The translations under genes were made by a program, and so were the position numbers. From contig NZ_LAHL01000013.1 in the NCBI RefSeq assembly GCF_000966195.1, positions 62,001-126,000 on the forward strand: a stretch of 64,000 bases of DNA, in the 5' to 3' direction. Of this stretch, positions 25,041-32,911 are shown piece by piece (the first letter of the stretch is position 1; each line of letters begins with the position of its first letter). Source of the DNA: Domibacillus robiginosus (GTDB taxonomy: Bacteria > Bacillota > Bacilli > Bacillales > Domibacillaceae). The notes under the pieces were generated by a model, which had not been told where the DNA came from, made no database searches, and saw only the letters and a program-made list of their open reading frames with translations.

Positions 25041-25292
25041 AGACCGTAGACAAATGATTGATAACCGTCACATGAATGGGAGAGATCGTCGGCATCCGAG
25101 CAGCTCCGCTTTCCATGGGGCAGGCGCTGCCCAGACGCCGCCAAGTGGCTTGCAACAAGATTGTATAGGGCTATAAGGTCGTATTTTTTCTTTTTATAAA
25201 GAAGAGAAAATCTCTATCTGGTCCCTGACTGATTGATCTTCAACACCACTTATCGGTTCTTTTTTGAAAGAAAAAGACTTTGTCTACACAAT
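25041..25292 (-). repeat. structured intergenic repeat, copy 2 (short form)
   Basis: About 250 bp related to 7419-7861 and 52764-53193. It keeps both ends (GTAGACAAAT and CTTTGTCTACA, inverted relative to each other), the shared GATTGATAACCGT...CATGAATGGGAG segment, CAGCTCCGCTTTCCATGG, GACGCCGCCAAGTGGCTTGC and AAGGTCGTAT. It lacks most of the interior of the first domain. It also lacks the whole second domain, with the break falling exactly between CACTT and ATCGG. No gene is encoded. Confidence 0.85.
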
Positions 25293-25325
25293 AAGAATCT
25301 CCTTTTTAAGAGAGATTCTTTTTTT
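25293..25325 (+). terminator. inner hairpin right of repeat copy 2
   Basis: A perfect 9-bp stem AAGAATCTC / GAGATTCTT followed by a T-run on the plus strand. On the minus strand, the direction of the DUF1836 gene, no T-run follows, so that gene should read through into the repeat. Confidence 0.75.
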
Positions 25326-25857
25326 CTGCCAGCTGATCCACCAGCTTTTCTGCTGTTTTGCGGTACATGTTGCTCATATGAACAAGCGACAGGATTTGCA
25401 TAATCTGGCCAAGCTCGCCAGTGTGCGTGGTAATTTCTTCCATACGTCCAGCAATATCCGCCCTTCCATATTCTACGTTATCAGCTGCAACTGTTAAAAA
25501 TTCTTCATAAAAAGCATCCAGATCAATGTCATCGATCCGCTCATTAATGCCGGAAAGCGTCATTTTAATATCATTGATCGAAAGCGTGCCTTTAAGCTGG
25601 TAAATGAGGCTGATCAACAAAAGATGCTCTTTCGAATACTTTTTTTGTTGAATCGGAAACAGCAATTTTCCTTTTGCGTAATTGTTAATCATCGTTTTAG
25701 TTAATACTTTTTCTTCTTCATTCCGAGTCGAGCTTTCAAATGTTCGCTCAAATAATTGAATAACCTGATCCATGTATAGGTCAATACTCGGTATCTTATC
25801 CGGTGTCAACTGGTTATCAAGATGAAGTTCATTTAATATGTCTGTCAGTTTTCCCAC
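25306..25857 (-). CDS. DUF1836 putative DNA-binding protein
   Basis: Cytosolic protein of 183 residues with the DUF1836 pattern. A MerR-like helix-turn-helix stretch is followed by LTKTMINNYAKGKLLFPIQQKKYSKEHL-type residues in segments (LTKTMINNY, KGKLLF, KYSKEHLLLISLIYQLKG), and an all-helical C-terminal half ends in VDQLAEKKNLS. The family is widespread in Firmicutes without a known target. The start at 25857 is divergent from hemolysin III. The gene ends inside the inner hairpin beside repeat copy 2. Confidence 0.8.
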   Translation of the reverse strand: MGKLTDILNELHLDNQLTPDKIPSIDLYMDQVIQLFERTFESSTRNEEEKVLTKTMINNYAKGKLLFPIQQKKYSKEHLLLISLIYQLKGTLSINDIKMTLSGINERIDDIDLDAFYEEFLTVAADNVEYGRADIAGRMEEITTHTGELGQIMQILSLVHMSNMYRKTAEKLVDQLAEKKNLS

Positions 25858-25995
25858 ATAAACACCTGCTTTTTAGATCGTTATATTTCTTTTATTATAA
25901 GGGAATATTCCTTATATGTAAAACTTGACTATATAACATAATAGTAATATTATAATATATAGTTATTAAAACTACATATAACAGGAGGAACATTC

Positions 25996-26640
25996 ATGAC
26001 CTCTTTTATTCGCGAACCAATTAATGCCATTACCCACTGGTTTGGAGCGATTTTATCGGTAGCTGCTCTTGCTGCGATGCTGCTCAAGGCTTCTACAACC
26101 GGCTCTGCACTGGCTCTTTTAGCTGTATCGGCCTTTGGCATCAGCTTAATTCTTTTGTACACAGCTTCTGCGCTTTATCACTCCGTTATCGCGTCTGACG
26201 CGGTGATCGCCCTTTTCAGACGCCTGGATCATTCGATGATTTTTGTACTTATCGCCGGCTCTTATGCACCCTTTTGCTTGATCAGCCTACATAGTCGGAC
26301 CGGGTTGATTTTATTTTGGATCGTCTCAGCGGCAGCTGTTTTAGGTATTTTGTTTAAATTGATTTGGTTCACCTGCCCAAGATGGCTGTCAACCGCTCTG
26401 TATATATTCATGGGCTGGATGGCTGTGTTTGTGTTTTCCCCGCTTGCTTCAAGCATGGAAACAGGCGGGCTTGTCCTGCTTATAAGCGGCGGTATTTTTT
26501 ATACAATCGGCGGCATCATCTATGGGCTGAAGCCGTCCTGGATGCAATTTGGGCAGATGGGCTTCCATGAAATCTTCCACATTTTTATTTTACTTGGCAG
26601 TCTCGCTCACTTTTGGAGTATTTTTATTTATGTTCTTTAA
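25996..26640 (+). CDS. hemolysin III family membrane protein
   Basis: Seven-helix membrane protein of 214 residues of the Hly-III/PAQR family. Conserved features are REPINAITHWFGAI at the start, SALYHSV with its Ser and His, RRLDHSMIF with Asp-His, and the final MGFHEIFHIFILLGSLAHF with two metal-type His residues. PAQR relatives are zinc-dependent lipid hydrolases; the bacterial role is unclear despite the hemolysin name. The ATG at 25996 follows AGGAGG. It resembles Bacillus YplQ. Confidence 0.9.
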   Translation: MTSFIREPINAITHWFGAILSVAALAAMLLKASTTGSALALLAVSAFGISLILLYTASALYHSVIASDAVIALFRRLDHSMIFVLIAGSYAPFCLISLHSRTGLILFWIVSAAAVLGILFKLIWFTCPRWLSTALYIFMGWMAVFVFSPLASSMETGGLVLLISGGIFYTIGGIIYGLKPSWMQFGQMGFHEIFHIFILLGSLAHFWSIFIYVL

Positions 26641-26646
26641 TAAAAC

Positions 26647-26676
26647 AAAACCACGGATCTTTTGGTCCGTGGTTTT
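26647..26676. terminator. bidirectional terminator between hemolysin III and the S-layer amidase
   Basis: A perfect 11-bp stem AAAACCACGGA / TCCGTGGTTTT with an 8-base loop between two converging genes. Confidence 0.9.
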
Positions 26677-26682
26677 GCTGTA

Positions 26683-28749
26683 TTATTTAAAGTCTGGTTT
26701 TTCTCTGTGGTGGGTTCCTTCTTGATAAGAATAAGCGAGCTTAATAAGCGTCGGTTCACTAAAAGCTGTTCCCAAAAGCTCCATGCCAATCGGCAGTCCT
26801 TCTTTACTGAAGCCGATCGGAACGGACATCGCCGGATATCCAGAGAATGGGCTCAGGCGGTTATTTGTTCCTGCCCCCTGATCTGAACCAATTTTTTGCG
26901 GCAGCATTGTAGAAGTCGGATACATTAATGCATCTACATCTTGACTGCTGTAAACGGTCATTAGGTTTTCAGTTGTTACTTTAGGACGGTTCGTCACGAT
27001 ATCTACATAAGCAGGATCGTCCAGCGATACTTTGGCTTCACGTGCTTTTAAAGCTTCTTCTAAACTCGGGTGATATTTACCGCTTGCGATTACTTCACTC
27101 AATGACTTTACCGGTGCTTTTTCTCCAAGTGAAGCTAAATAATCGTTTAGCTGGAACTTAAACTCATAAGAGCTTAAGCTCGGATATGCCATAATTTTGT
27201 CCAGGTTTGGAATTTCCACATTTATTACTTCTGCTCCGAGCGCTTCCATATCATCAATCGCCTGCTCGGTTGCTTTAATCACCTGCTCATCTTCTCCAAA
27301 CAGCGCTCTGACTACCCCGATACGCGCCCCGTCTAATCCGTCTTTATCTAGATAATCTGTGTAGCTGTCTGGAATGTGGCCATTTCCTTTCTCGGTAACA
27401 GGATCTGCTTCATCGTAGCCAGCAATAGCATCAAGTACAAGCGCTGCGTCCTCTACGGTTCTAGCCAGCGGTCCGCCTACATCCTGTGTTAAGGCAAGTG
27501 GGATAATGCCATCCCGGCTGGCAAGGCCCATAGTTGGCCTAATGCCCACGAGACTATTAAATGTTGCTGGTATCCTTATGGACCCTCCCGTATCTGTTCC
27601 CAGCCCTGCTGCAGCAAAATTTGAAGCAACGGCAGCGCCGGTTCCACCGCTTGAGCCGCCTGGATAACGCGTCAAGTCATACGGATTCAAAGTCTGCCCG
27701 CCCAATGAACTGTATGTATTAAAGCCAAAAGCAAACTCATGCAGGTTGGCTTTACCGATTATAATCGCACCTTCCTCGCGCAGTTTGGCCGTCTGAAATG
27801 CGTCATCCGGCGCCATGGATCCCTCCAGTGATAAAGAGCCGGCCGTAGTTGGCATATCGACAGTGTCATAATTGTCTTTTAACACAATGGGAATGCCATG
27901 AAGCGCTCCACGAATTTTCCCCTCTTCCCGTTCCCTATCAAGCTGTTGCGCTGTTTCGATCGCTTGTTCATTCAATGAAATCATTGAATTGATTTTTGGA
28001 CCCTGCTGATCGAACTTTTCGATACGGTCCAAATAAAAGCGTACAAGCTCTTCTGAGGTCAATTTCCCTTCCTCCATCGCGGCGCTCATTTCAGAGATTG
28101 TGGCCTCTTCTATATCAAACTGCTCAACCAGTTCTTTTTGGAGAAAATGGAACAGCCGTAAAATGGTTGCGGCAGATTGCTCACGTGTAATCTGTGATCC
28201 CGGGTTGAATTTCCCACTTGTATCACCATACATCAGCCCAGCCGTTTCAGCTGCACCGATTGAACCAGCAAATGTCCCATCATTTTTCACGTCAGCAAAT
28301 GATTCCGCTGCAGGAGCAAGTTCGGCTGTTTCGGCTAAAATTCTTGCGGCCTGCTCACGTGAAACCGGTTCATTCGGCCGGAATGTTCCGTCACTGAATC
28401 CGGCAATCCAGCCCTGCTCTGCTGCTTTTAAAATAGCAGGCCCCAATGTGCTTGCAGCCGGAACATCTTTAAACGTTTTCGACGACCCCTGAGGCAGCCC
28501 TTCACCACTGGCTGATTCATATGTAGCAACGACTAATCGCGCAAACTCTCCCCTTGTAACAGCTTGCTTCGGCTTAAAGGAGCCATCCTTGTATCCACTG
28601 ACTAAACCACGTTCTTTTGCTTCTGTTACTTCTTTTGCCAGGCGGCCTTCTATGTCTGAAAACTGTGCTCCTGCTGTTGTAGCAAATACACTTAGCCCCA
28701 TCGTGATACTTGCTGCAAATAGTGCAGCTGCTTTACCTTGTTTTCCCAT
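26683..28749 (-). CDS. S-layer-anchored amidase-signature enzyme
   Basis: Exported protein of 688 residues. A signal peptide (about 1-28, ending TTAGA) precedes three SLH domains (about 30-210; each with GYKDGSFKP, GFSDGTFRP or GDTSGKFNP and a TRGEFAR/SREQAAR helix) that bind wall-linked polymer. A full amidase-signature domain follows from about 225. Its Ser-cisSer-Lys triad is visible as GIPIVLKDNYD (Lys), YPGGSSGGTGAAVA (cis-Ser) and GTDTGGSIRIPA (nucleophile Ser). The substrate is an amide outside the cell and cannot be named. The ATG at 28749 follows AAGGAGGAAAGG; the in-frame start at 28773 is upstream of that site. Confidence 0.9.
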   Translation of the reverse strand: MGKQGKAAALFAASITMGLSVFATTAGAQFSDIEGRLAKEVTEAKERGLVSGYKDGSFKPKQAVTRGEFARLVVATYESASGEGLPQGSSKTFKDVPAASTLGPAILKAAEQGWIAGFSDGTFRPNEPVSREQAARILAETAELAPAAESFADVKNDGTFAGSIGAAETAGLMYGDTSGKFNPGSQITREQSAATILRLFHFLQKELVEQFDIEEATISEMSAAMEEGKLTSEELVRFYLDRIEKFDQQGPKINSMISLNEQAIETAQQLDREREEGKIRGALHGIPIVLKDNYDTVDMPTTAGSLSLEGSMAPDDAFQTAKLREEGAIIIGKANLHEFAFGFNTYSSLGGQTLNPYDLTRYPGGSSGGTGAAVASNFAAAGLGTDTGGSIRIPATFNSLVGIRPTMGLASRDGIIPLALTQDVGGPLARTVEDAALVLDAIAGYDEADPVTEKGNGHIPDSYTDYLDKDGLDGARIGVVRALFGEDEQVIKATEQAIDDMEALGAEVINVEIPNLDKIMAYPSLSSYEFKFQLNDYLASLGEKAPVKSLSEVIASGKYHPSLEEALKAREAKVSLDDPAYVDIVTNRPKVTTENLMTVYSSQDVDALMYPTSTMLPQKIGSDQGAGTNNRLSPFSGYPAMSVPIGFSKEGLPIGMELLGTAFSEPTLIKLAYSYQEGTHHREKPDFK

Positions 28750-28865
28750 AACCTTTCCTCCTTCTGCTCTCACTCTCTATTTTTCTAAGTTAGCAAATTA
28801 GCGTCTCGCTTTCTCTTTTCATGTTATATTTCCTTACATGAAAAATAGAGGCATAAAGGAAAATA

Positions 28866-28898
28866 AAAAAACAAGCGCAGCTGCTGTACGCTTGTTTA
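28866..28898 (-). terminator. terminator of the DUF6376-like lipoprotein gene
   Basis: AAACAAGCG / CGCTTGTTT stem with an 11-base loop and a T7 tail on the minus strand. Confidence 0.8.
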
Positions 28899-29345
28899 TT
28901 GGCCTAGTTTTTCAATATTTGTCCGAAGCTCTTGAAGTTCCTGGACGGTTTTCAGCAATTCTGTATCCTCTAAAAGTACCGTTGGATCGAGCATGCCATT
29001 TTCTATTTTATTGTTTATTTCACTTAAACCTGACTCAAGCTGACCACTGTAGTCAAGGAGCTTTTCATGGACCCCTTCCGCAATAGCGGGCGCTTCCAGC
29101 TGCTGCACTTGATCAATCTCCTGCTGCATGTTTTCAAGCTGTGCCTGCGCGTCCCCGACCAGATTTGGATTCGAGGCAGCTTCTTCAAGCAATGCAGGAA
29201 CCTCACTGGCAAACTGCTGTGTTTCATTTAAAAAGTTTGTCATATCACTGGCATATGTTAACGTGTCATTGGCTTGCTCCAGCAGTCCGCATCCACTTAA
29301 TAAAACAGCAGACAGCCCGGCCGCTGCAGCCCATTTTAGGATCAT
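28896..29345 (-). CDS. small helical lipoprotein (DUF6376-like)
   Basis: Lipoprotein of 149 residues; the lipobox AVLLSGC gives lipidated Cys19. The mature part is predicted as two or three long amphipathic helices rich in Gln, Glu and Leu (NDTLTYASDMTNFLNETQQF, QLENMQQEIDQVQQL), a pattern like DUF6376/YhfM-type lipoproteins. No enzymatic motif is seen. The ATG at 29345 follows AGGAGG; an in-frame start at 29426 lies upstream of that site. It is a single gene divergent from nothing obvious and with its own terminator. Confidence 0.8.
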   Translation of the reverse strand: MILKWAAAAGLSAVLLSGCGLLEQANDTLTYASDMTNFLNETQQFASEVPALLEEAASNPNLVGDAQAQLENMQQEIDQVQQLEAPAIAEGVHEKLLDYSGQLESGLSEINNKIENGMLDPTVLLEDTELLKTVQELQELRTNIEKLGQ

Positions 29346-29413
29346 CTTATTTCCTCCTGTTCTTTCGTTCTCTACTATACGAAAAACAGAAGCAAATAGA
29401 TTCACTTTTTCAT

Positions 29414-29445
29414 AAAAAAACTTCACCGGCGCGAAACCGATGAAG
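29414..29445 (-). terminator. terminator of the cobalamin operon
   Basis: CTTCAtCGG / CCGgTGAAG stem on the minus strand with a 7-base loop and a T7 tail, 7 bases beyond the cblS stop. Confidence 0.8.
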
Positions 29446-29452
29446 AATAGAT

Positions 29453-30127
29453 TTATTCAAAGATGTTCAGCCGGTAAAGCTGGCCCGCTGCTCGTTCTAT
29501 CCGCTGAGCTGCTTTTTCTTCAAATGCTACCAAAAAACAGGTGGACGGCCCCGCTGATTTTTCCATATCCAGCTCACAGCAGCCTTCCTTGCCGGAAAGC
29601 TGACGCAGCTCGTAGGAAATACCTTTTGACCCGACCGGCAAAACCGCCCGCACGCCTTCCATTTTAACGACTTTATGAAAAACAGAAAGAGAGGCTACGT
29701 CTTTTGGATATTCCAATACCTCACTGCCAACAAGCGGCTTGCCGACTATACCGTACTGCACCCTGCTCCCTTCTACCCGGTCGGTATCTCGAACATGCCG
29801 GCCGATGATCACCATGCCGGCGGCTGATTGAAGCATGCTGAAATTCGATTCAGTGCTCCCGGTCACCTCCAGCTTACAGCCAAGCTCTGCGGCTGCCCGC
29901 TGAACCCCTTCTTGAAGAGGCGTCCATGCCGTATCCCCGGAAAAATTATGAAGAACCGCCGCAAATGGTTCCCCACCAGCAGCGATACATTCCATTAACG
30001 CGACCCGTGCAGAAAAGTAGCCGACTACTTCATAAGGAGCCTCTACAGCATCCTGCTCCTTTTGTCCAATAGCGCCGCTGTTATCTGCCGCGATAACAAG
30101 CCCGTTTGTCCGAATCACATCACGCAT
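29453..30127 (-). CDS. cblS: alpha-ribazole kinase CblS
   Basis: A 224-residue protein related to AIR-synthase/PurM-type ATP-binding proteins, with NGLVIAADNSGAIGQKEQDA at the start, GYFSARVALMECIAAGG and VGKPLVGSEVLEY. Together with the cblT upstream it matches the CblT-CblS pair of Listeria and Geobacillus. There CblS phosphorylates imported alpha-ribazole to alpha-ribazole phosphate for the lower nucleotide loop of cobalamin. The start at 30127 overlaps the cblT stop by 8 bp with AGAGGT upstream; in-frame starts at 30139 and 30181 are further inside cblT. It is the last gene of the riboswitch-controlled operon. Confidence 0.85.
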   Translation of the reverse strand: MRDVIRTNGLVIAADNSGAIGQKEQDAVEAPYEVVGYFSARVALMECIAAGGEPFAAVLHNFSGDTAWTPLQEGVQRAAAELGCKLEVTGSTESNFSMLQSAAGMVIIGRHVRDTDRVEGSRVQYGIVGKPLVGSEVLEYPKDVASLSVFHKVVKMEGVRAVLPVGSKGISYELRQLSGKEGCCELDMEKSAGPSTCFLVAFEEKAAQRIERAAGQLYRLNIFE

Positions 30128-30608
30128 AAAAACGACCATACCTCTTTTTAAATAAAGGCACGAGGCGTGGAAGCAATACATAAGCGGTCATAGCATTTAT
30201 CGTAGCTGCCATTCCAATGGCGGGCATCGCGCTTATGTAAAAAGCCATACCCATAAAGGGAATAAATAGTGCCGGCAGCATGAGTCCATTTAAAAGAATA
30301 AAGATCGGCAGGGCACTTCGTTTCCAGCCCGACCGGTACATCTTGCCAAATACCCACATCACAGCTGCCATTTCCGCGGCAACAACAGCGTGCAGCGGGC
30401 CCATCGGAAAGCCGGCAAACAGCGCTGAGACGATATGACCAAAAGCACCGATCAAGGCACCTGCGGCCGGACCCAGCAAAGCCGCACCAATCAGTGCCGG
30501 AAATGAATCAAGTGCCACACTCGAAACGGGTGCCGGCACTTTCATCATACCGCCTGCTGCAGACAGCGCAATAAACAGCGCCAGCCAGCTCACTTTTCCC
30601 GCTTTCAT
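30120..30608 (-). CDS. cblT: alpha-ribazole transporter CblT (ECF S-component type)
   Basis: Membrane protein of 162 residues with five or six helices and the look of an ECF S-component: WLALFIALSAAGGMMKVP at the start and LDSFPALIGAALLGPAAGAL, typical of substrate-binding subunits. In Listeria CblT imports alpha-ribazole, and the adjacent cblS supports that role. It would need the general ECF energy-coupling module, which is not in this window. Its ATG overlaps the stop of the adenosyltransferase gene by one base (TAATG). Confidence 0.87.
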   Translation of the reverse strand: MKAGKVSWLALFIALSAAGGMMKVPAPVSSVALDSFPALIGAALLGPAAGALIGAFGHIVSALFAGFPMGPLHAVVAAEMAAVMWVFGKMYRSGWKRSALPIFILLNGLMLPALFIPFMGMAFYISAMPAIGMAATINAMTAYVLLPRLVPLFKKRYGRFYA

Positions 30609-31192
30609 TATTTATCCTCTTTCCGTTTTCCTTTGCGGAAAACATTGGCACTCCGGACATACTCCACGTCTTTCACACCTTCACGAAAGTTAATGACACG
30701 GGCAATAGCAAAAAAGTAATCTGATAAACGGTTTAAATATTTAAGCGTTACCGGATGCACTTCTTCACCCGTCCGCATAAGGGCTACAACAAGACGTTCC
30801 GCCCGGCGCGCTACTGTTCTCGCCAAATGGATATGGGCAGAGCCTTTTGAGCCGCCCGGCAGGATAAACCGTTCAAGCTCCGGCGCCTCTTGAATATAAG
30901 TGTCGATTTTCGCTTCCATATTATCAATCGATTCCTGCTGCAGCTTAAAGCCACGCTTTCCATTAATCGTGGCCAGATCGCCACCGCAGTCGAACAACTC
31001 ATGCTGAATGGTCTCTAAATCCGCTAAAATGTCACGGAATTTCACCCGATCAAGCTCCGTCATCGCCATGCCCACGACGGAATTTAACTCGTCCACTGTG
31101 CCATACGCGTCTACCCGAACATCATCTTTTCCGACCCGTCCTCCAATAATGCTTGTTTCTCCTTTGTCGCCTGTTCGTGTATAAAGTCTCAT
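30608..31192 (-). CDS. ATP:cob(I)alamin adenosyltransferase (PduO type)
   Basis: Adds the 5'-deoxyadenosyl ligand to cob(I)alamin or cobinamide; cytosolic, 194 residues. It carries the PduO/MMAB signature: MRLYTRTGDKGETSIIGG (ATP loop), DAYGTVDELNSVVGMA and the C-terminal ARTVARRAERLVV with the catalytic Arg, then LKYLNRLSDYFFAIAR. It resembles Bacillus YvqK. The ATG at 31192 follows AAAGGAGG; the in-frame start at 31276 is upstream and lies inside the previous gene. It overlaps the upstream gene by 4 bases (ATGA). Confidence 0.94.
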   Translation of the reverse strand: MRLYTRTGDKGETSIIGGRVGKDDVRVDAYGTVDELNSVVGMAMTELDRVKFRDILADLETIQHELFDCGGDLATINGKRGFKLQQESIDNMEAKIDTYIQEAPELERFILPGGSKGSAHIHLARTVARRAERLVVALMRTGEEVHPVTLKYLNRLSDYFFAIARVINFREGVKDVEYVRSANVFRKGKRKEDK

Positions 31193-31614
31193 TTTGCTTC
31201 CTCCTTTATTGTTTCCCCAATGCCGTACCAAACGGTGTCTACTCGCCCAGAAGCAGCTGCCACATCTTGAAAACACCAGCCCGCTGTATCACGAAAAAAA
31301 CGGTCGAAAGCATTCATTGGCACAATGCCTTTGGTTATATCAGTTCCAATTAAAATTACTGTCCGATCTTCTTTTTTCCATTTTTCGAGTTCTTTTCGAA
31401 ACAGCAGCCGGGCCTTCTCCGGTGTTTCAAATCGCTCCAGCAGAATACGCACATACCGCTCTATTCCTTCCAGTACCACAATTTCCTCTGTGAAGGCCGG
31501 TGCTTCTGTTTTCTTATAAAAGGAATGCCACTGGTGCGGTGTTTTTTCCAGCCCATAAAAATCAATTACCCATTTTTTCTTGCCATTAAAGGCACCGCCT
31601 GTAACGAAATGCAT
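31189..31614 (-). CDS. short CobU-like paralogue with an altered P-loop
   Basis: A 141-residue protein related to adenosylcobinamide kinase/guanylyltransferase CobU. The start MHFVTGGAFNGKKKW aligns with the CobU opening (ITGGxRSGKS), and the end FFRDTAGWCFQDVAAASGRVDTVWYGI aligns with the CobU tail (LFRDLAGWxNQxVAAxADEV). The P-loop lacks the Ser/Thr that follows the Lys in true CobU (here GGAFNGKK), and the middle is shortened. A complete CobU is encoded in the same operon at 34350-34895. The role is therefore uncertain: an inactive partner, or an enzyme with changed specificity. GAGGAGG precedes the ATG at 31614; it overlaps cobC by 49 bp. Confidence 0.7.
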   Translation of the reverse strand: MHFVTGGAFNGKKKWVIDFYGLEKTPHQWHSFYKKTEAPAFTEEIVVLEGIERYVRILLERFETPEKARLLFRKELEKWKKEDRTVILIGTDITKGIVPMNAFDRFFRDTAGWCFQDVAAASGRVDTVWYGIGETIKEEAK

Positions 31615-32177
31615 CGCTTTTCCCTCCTCATATGGGCCAGGCTTCCCGAAAGCTCAAATCCATGTCCATTTTCTGATGTCCAGTCACCAAACCCTTTCGC
31701 TTCTGGCGCCCAGACCGACAGCAAATGACGGATGACACCGCCATGGGTGACAATTGCTGCGCGTTGAATATTCCGCTCAGCCATCTGGTTTAATACATCG
31801 TGAAATCCTTCTTCTACCCGTTCCGCGAAGGAAGCATACGAATCGCCGCCTGGCACTGGAAGAGAGTAATCTTCGAGCCAGCGCTGATAAGCAGGTTCGT
31901 GTTCCAGCTCAATATGCGTTTTCCCTTCCCACTCTCCAAAATGAAACTCACGCAGCTTGTGGGATACTGTTTGCGGATGCGGCCAAAAAGCAGAGGCGGT
32001 TTGCCTGCACCGCACCAAATCACTCGTTACAATCCACTCATAATCCGCCATCGGCTGGCGGAGCGCCGCGCTCCCTGTGCTGCTGAGCGGCACATTGGTC
32101 CAGCCACAAAACTGCTTTTTAAGGTTTGCTTCTGTTATCCCGTGCCGAAAAAGACCGACAGCCACACAATCATCCAT
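31566..32177 (-). CDS. cobC: alpha-ribazole phosphatase, histidine phosphatase family
   Basis: Removes phosphate from alpha-ribazole phosphate or adenosylcobalamin phosphate at the end of nucleotide-loop assembly; cytosolic, 203 residues. The phosphohistidine motif FRHGITEANL is at about 10-19, a second core stretch FHFGEWEGKTHIELE at about 85-99, and VTHGGVIRHLL near 145-155 provides the second catalytic His. It overlaps cobS by 43 bp at its start and the CobU-like gene by 49 bp at its end, so this part of the operon is unusually compact. Confidence 0.88.
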   Translation of the reverse strand: MDDCVAVGLFRHGITEANLKKQFCGWTNVPLSSTGSAALRQPMADYEWIVTSDLVRCRQTASAFWPHPQTVSHKLREFHFGEWEGKTHIELEHEPAYQRWLEDYSLPVPGGDSYASFAERVEEGFHDVLNQMAERNIQRAAIVTHGGVIRHLLSVWAPEAKGFGDWTSENGHGFELSGSLAHMRREKRCISLQAVPLMARKNG

Positions 32178-32911
32178 AACAGCAGTTCCGCTCCTTCCTG
32201 AGAGGCACCGAGTAAATCACCCGTAATACCACCAAATTCTTTTGCCGCTGTCGCTTTCACCCATATAAAATATAAGAAGAAAACGCCGGCCATAATCCAA
32301 AATAGTAGATGCAGTGCATAAACGCTCATCATCATTACGAAAAAAATACTGTATATAGCCGGCAGAGAGCCCGAACGCCCTTTTTGAAAAAAAGCAGCTA
32401 AACCTTCTTGCTTCGCAGACGGTGCATACTGGAGCAGTAAACCGGTCAGCGTCTGTGCAAAAAAAGGAATTAATACAATAGTGGATGTGTGTCGGCTCCC
32501 GGCATGCACCGTTTCATAAATAAATAAAAACTTGGACGCTAAAAGCACAATTAGAGCAAGCACTCCAAACGCACCCATATGAGGATCTTTTAAGATAGCG
32601 AGCCGCTTTTCTTTATCACGAAAGGAAAAATGAGCATCGGCCCAGTCCATCCAGCCATCCAGATGCAGGCCGCCTGTCAGGACGATGGGCAGAAGCCAGA
32701 CGAGGAATGCGATCGACAGCGTTGAAAATGGACTCCATTCCAGCAGCACCCAAAAAGCGCCCGCATAGATCGTTCCTTTGATCAGACCAAGCAGTGGCAG
32801 CAGATGAAGAACCGCTCTCCGCTCTGCCTGTTCCATTGGGAGAGTCCGATGCAGCGGAAAAACCGTGAAAAATTGTACGAGGATTCCCGCAGCATAAAGA
32901 TAAGATTTCAT
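32135..32911 (-). CDS. cobS: adenosylcobinamide-GDP ribazoletransferase (cobalamin synthase)
   Basis: Joins AdoCbi-GDP with alpha-ribazole or its phosphate; integral membrane protein of 258 residues with about six helices. The signature LTGGLHLDGWMDWADAHFSF is present in pieces (GGLHLDGWMD, ADAHFSFR), as is DPHMGAFGV. AKEFGGITGDLLGASQEGAEL near the C-terminus holds the conserved Gly-Asp motif. The ATG at 32911 overlaps the cobQ stop (ATGA) and has GGAGGGG upstream. Confidence 0.94.
   Translation of the reverse strand: MKSYLYAAGILVQFFTVFPLHRTLPMEQAERRAVLHLLPLLGLIKGTIYAGAFWVLLEWSPFSTLSIAFLVWLLPIVLTGGLHLDGWMDWADAHFSFRDKEKRLAILKDPHMGAFGVLALIVLLASKFLFIYETVHAGSRHTSTIVLIPFFAQTLTGLLLQYAPSAKQEGLAAFFQKGRSGSLPAIYSIFFVMMMSVYALHLLFWIMAGVFFLYFIWVKATAAKEFGGITGDLLGASQEGAELLLWMIVWLSVFFGTG

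Noticed and set aside
24955-25325. CRISPR-like array from repeated short hairpins near 25 kb
   Set aside because: Only two hairpin copies flank one element; there are no regularly spaced repeats or spacers and no cas genes.
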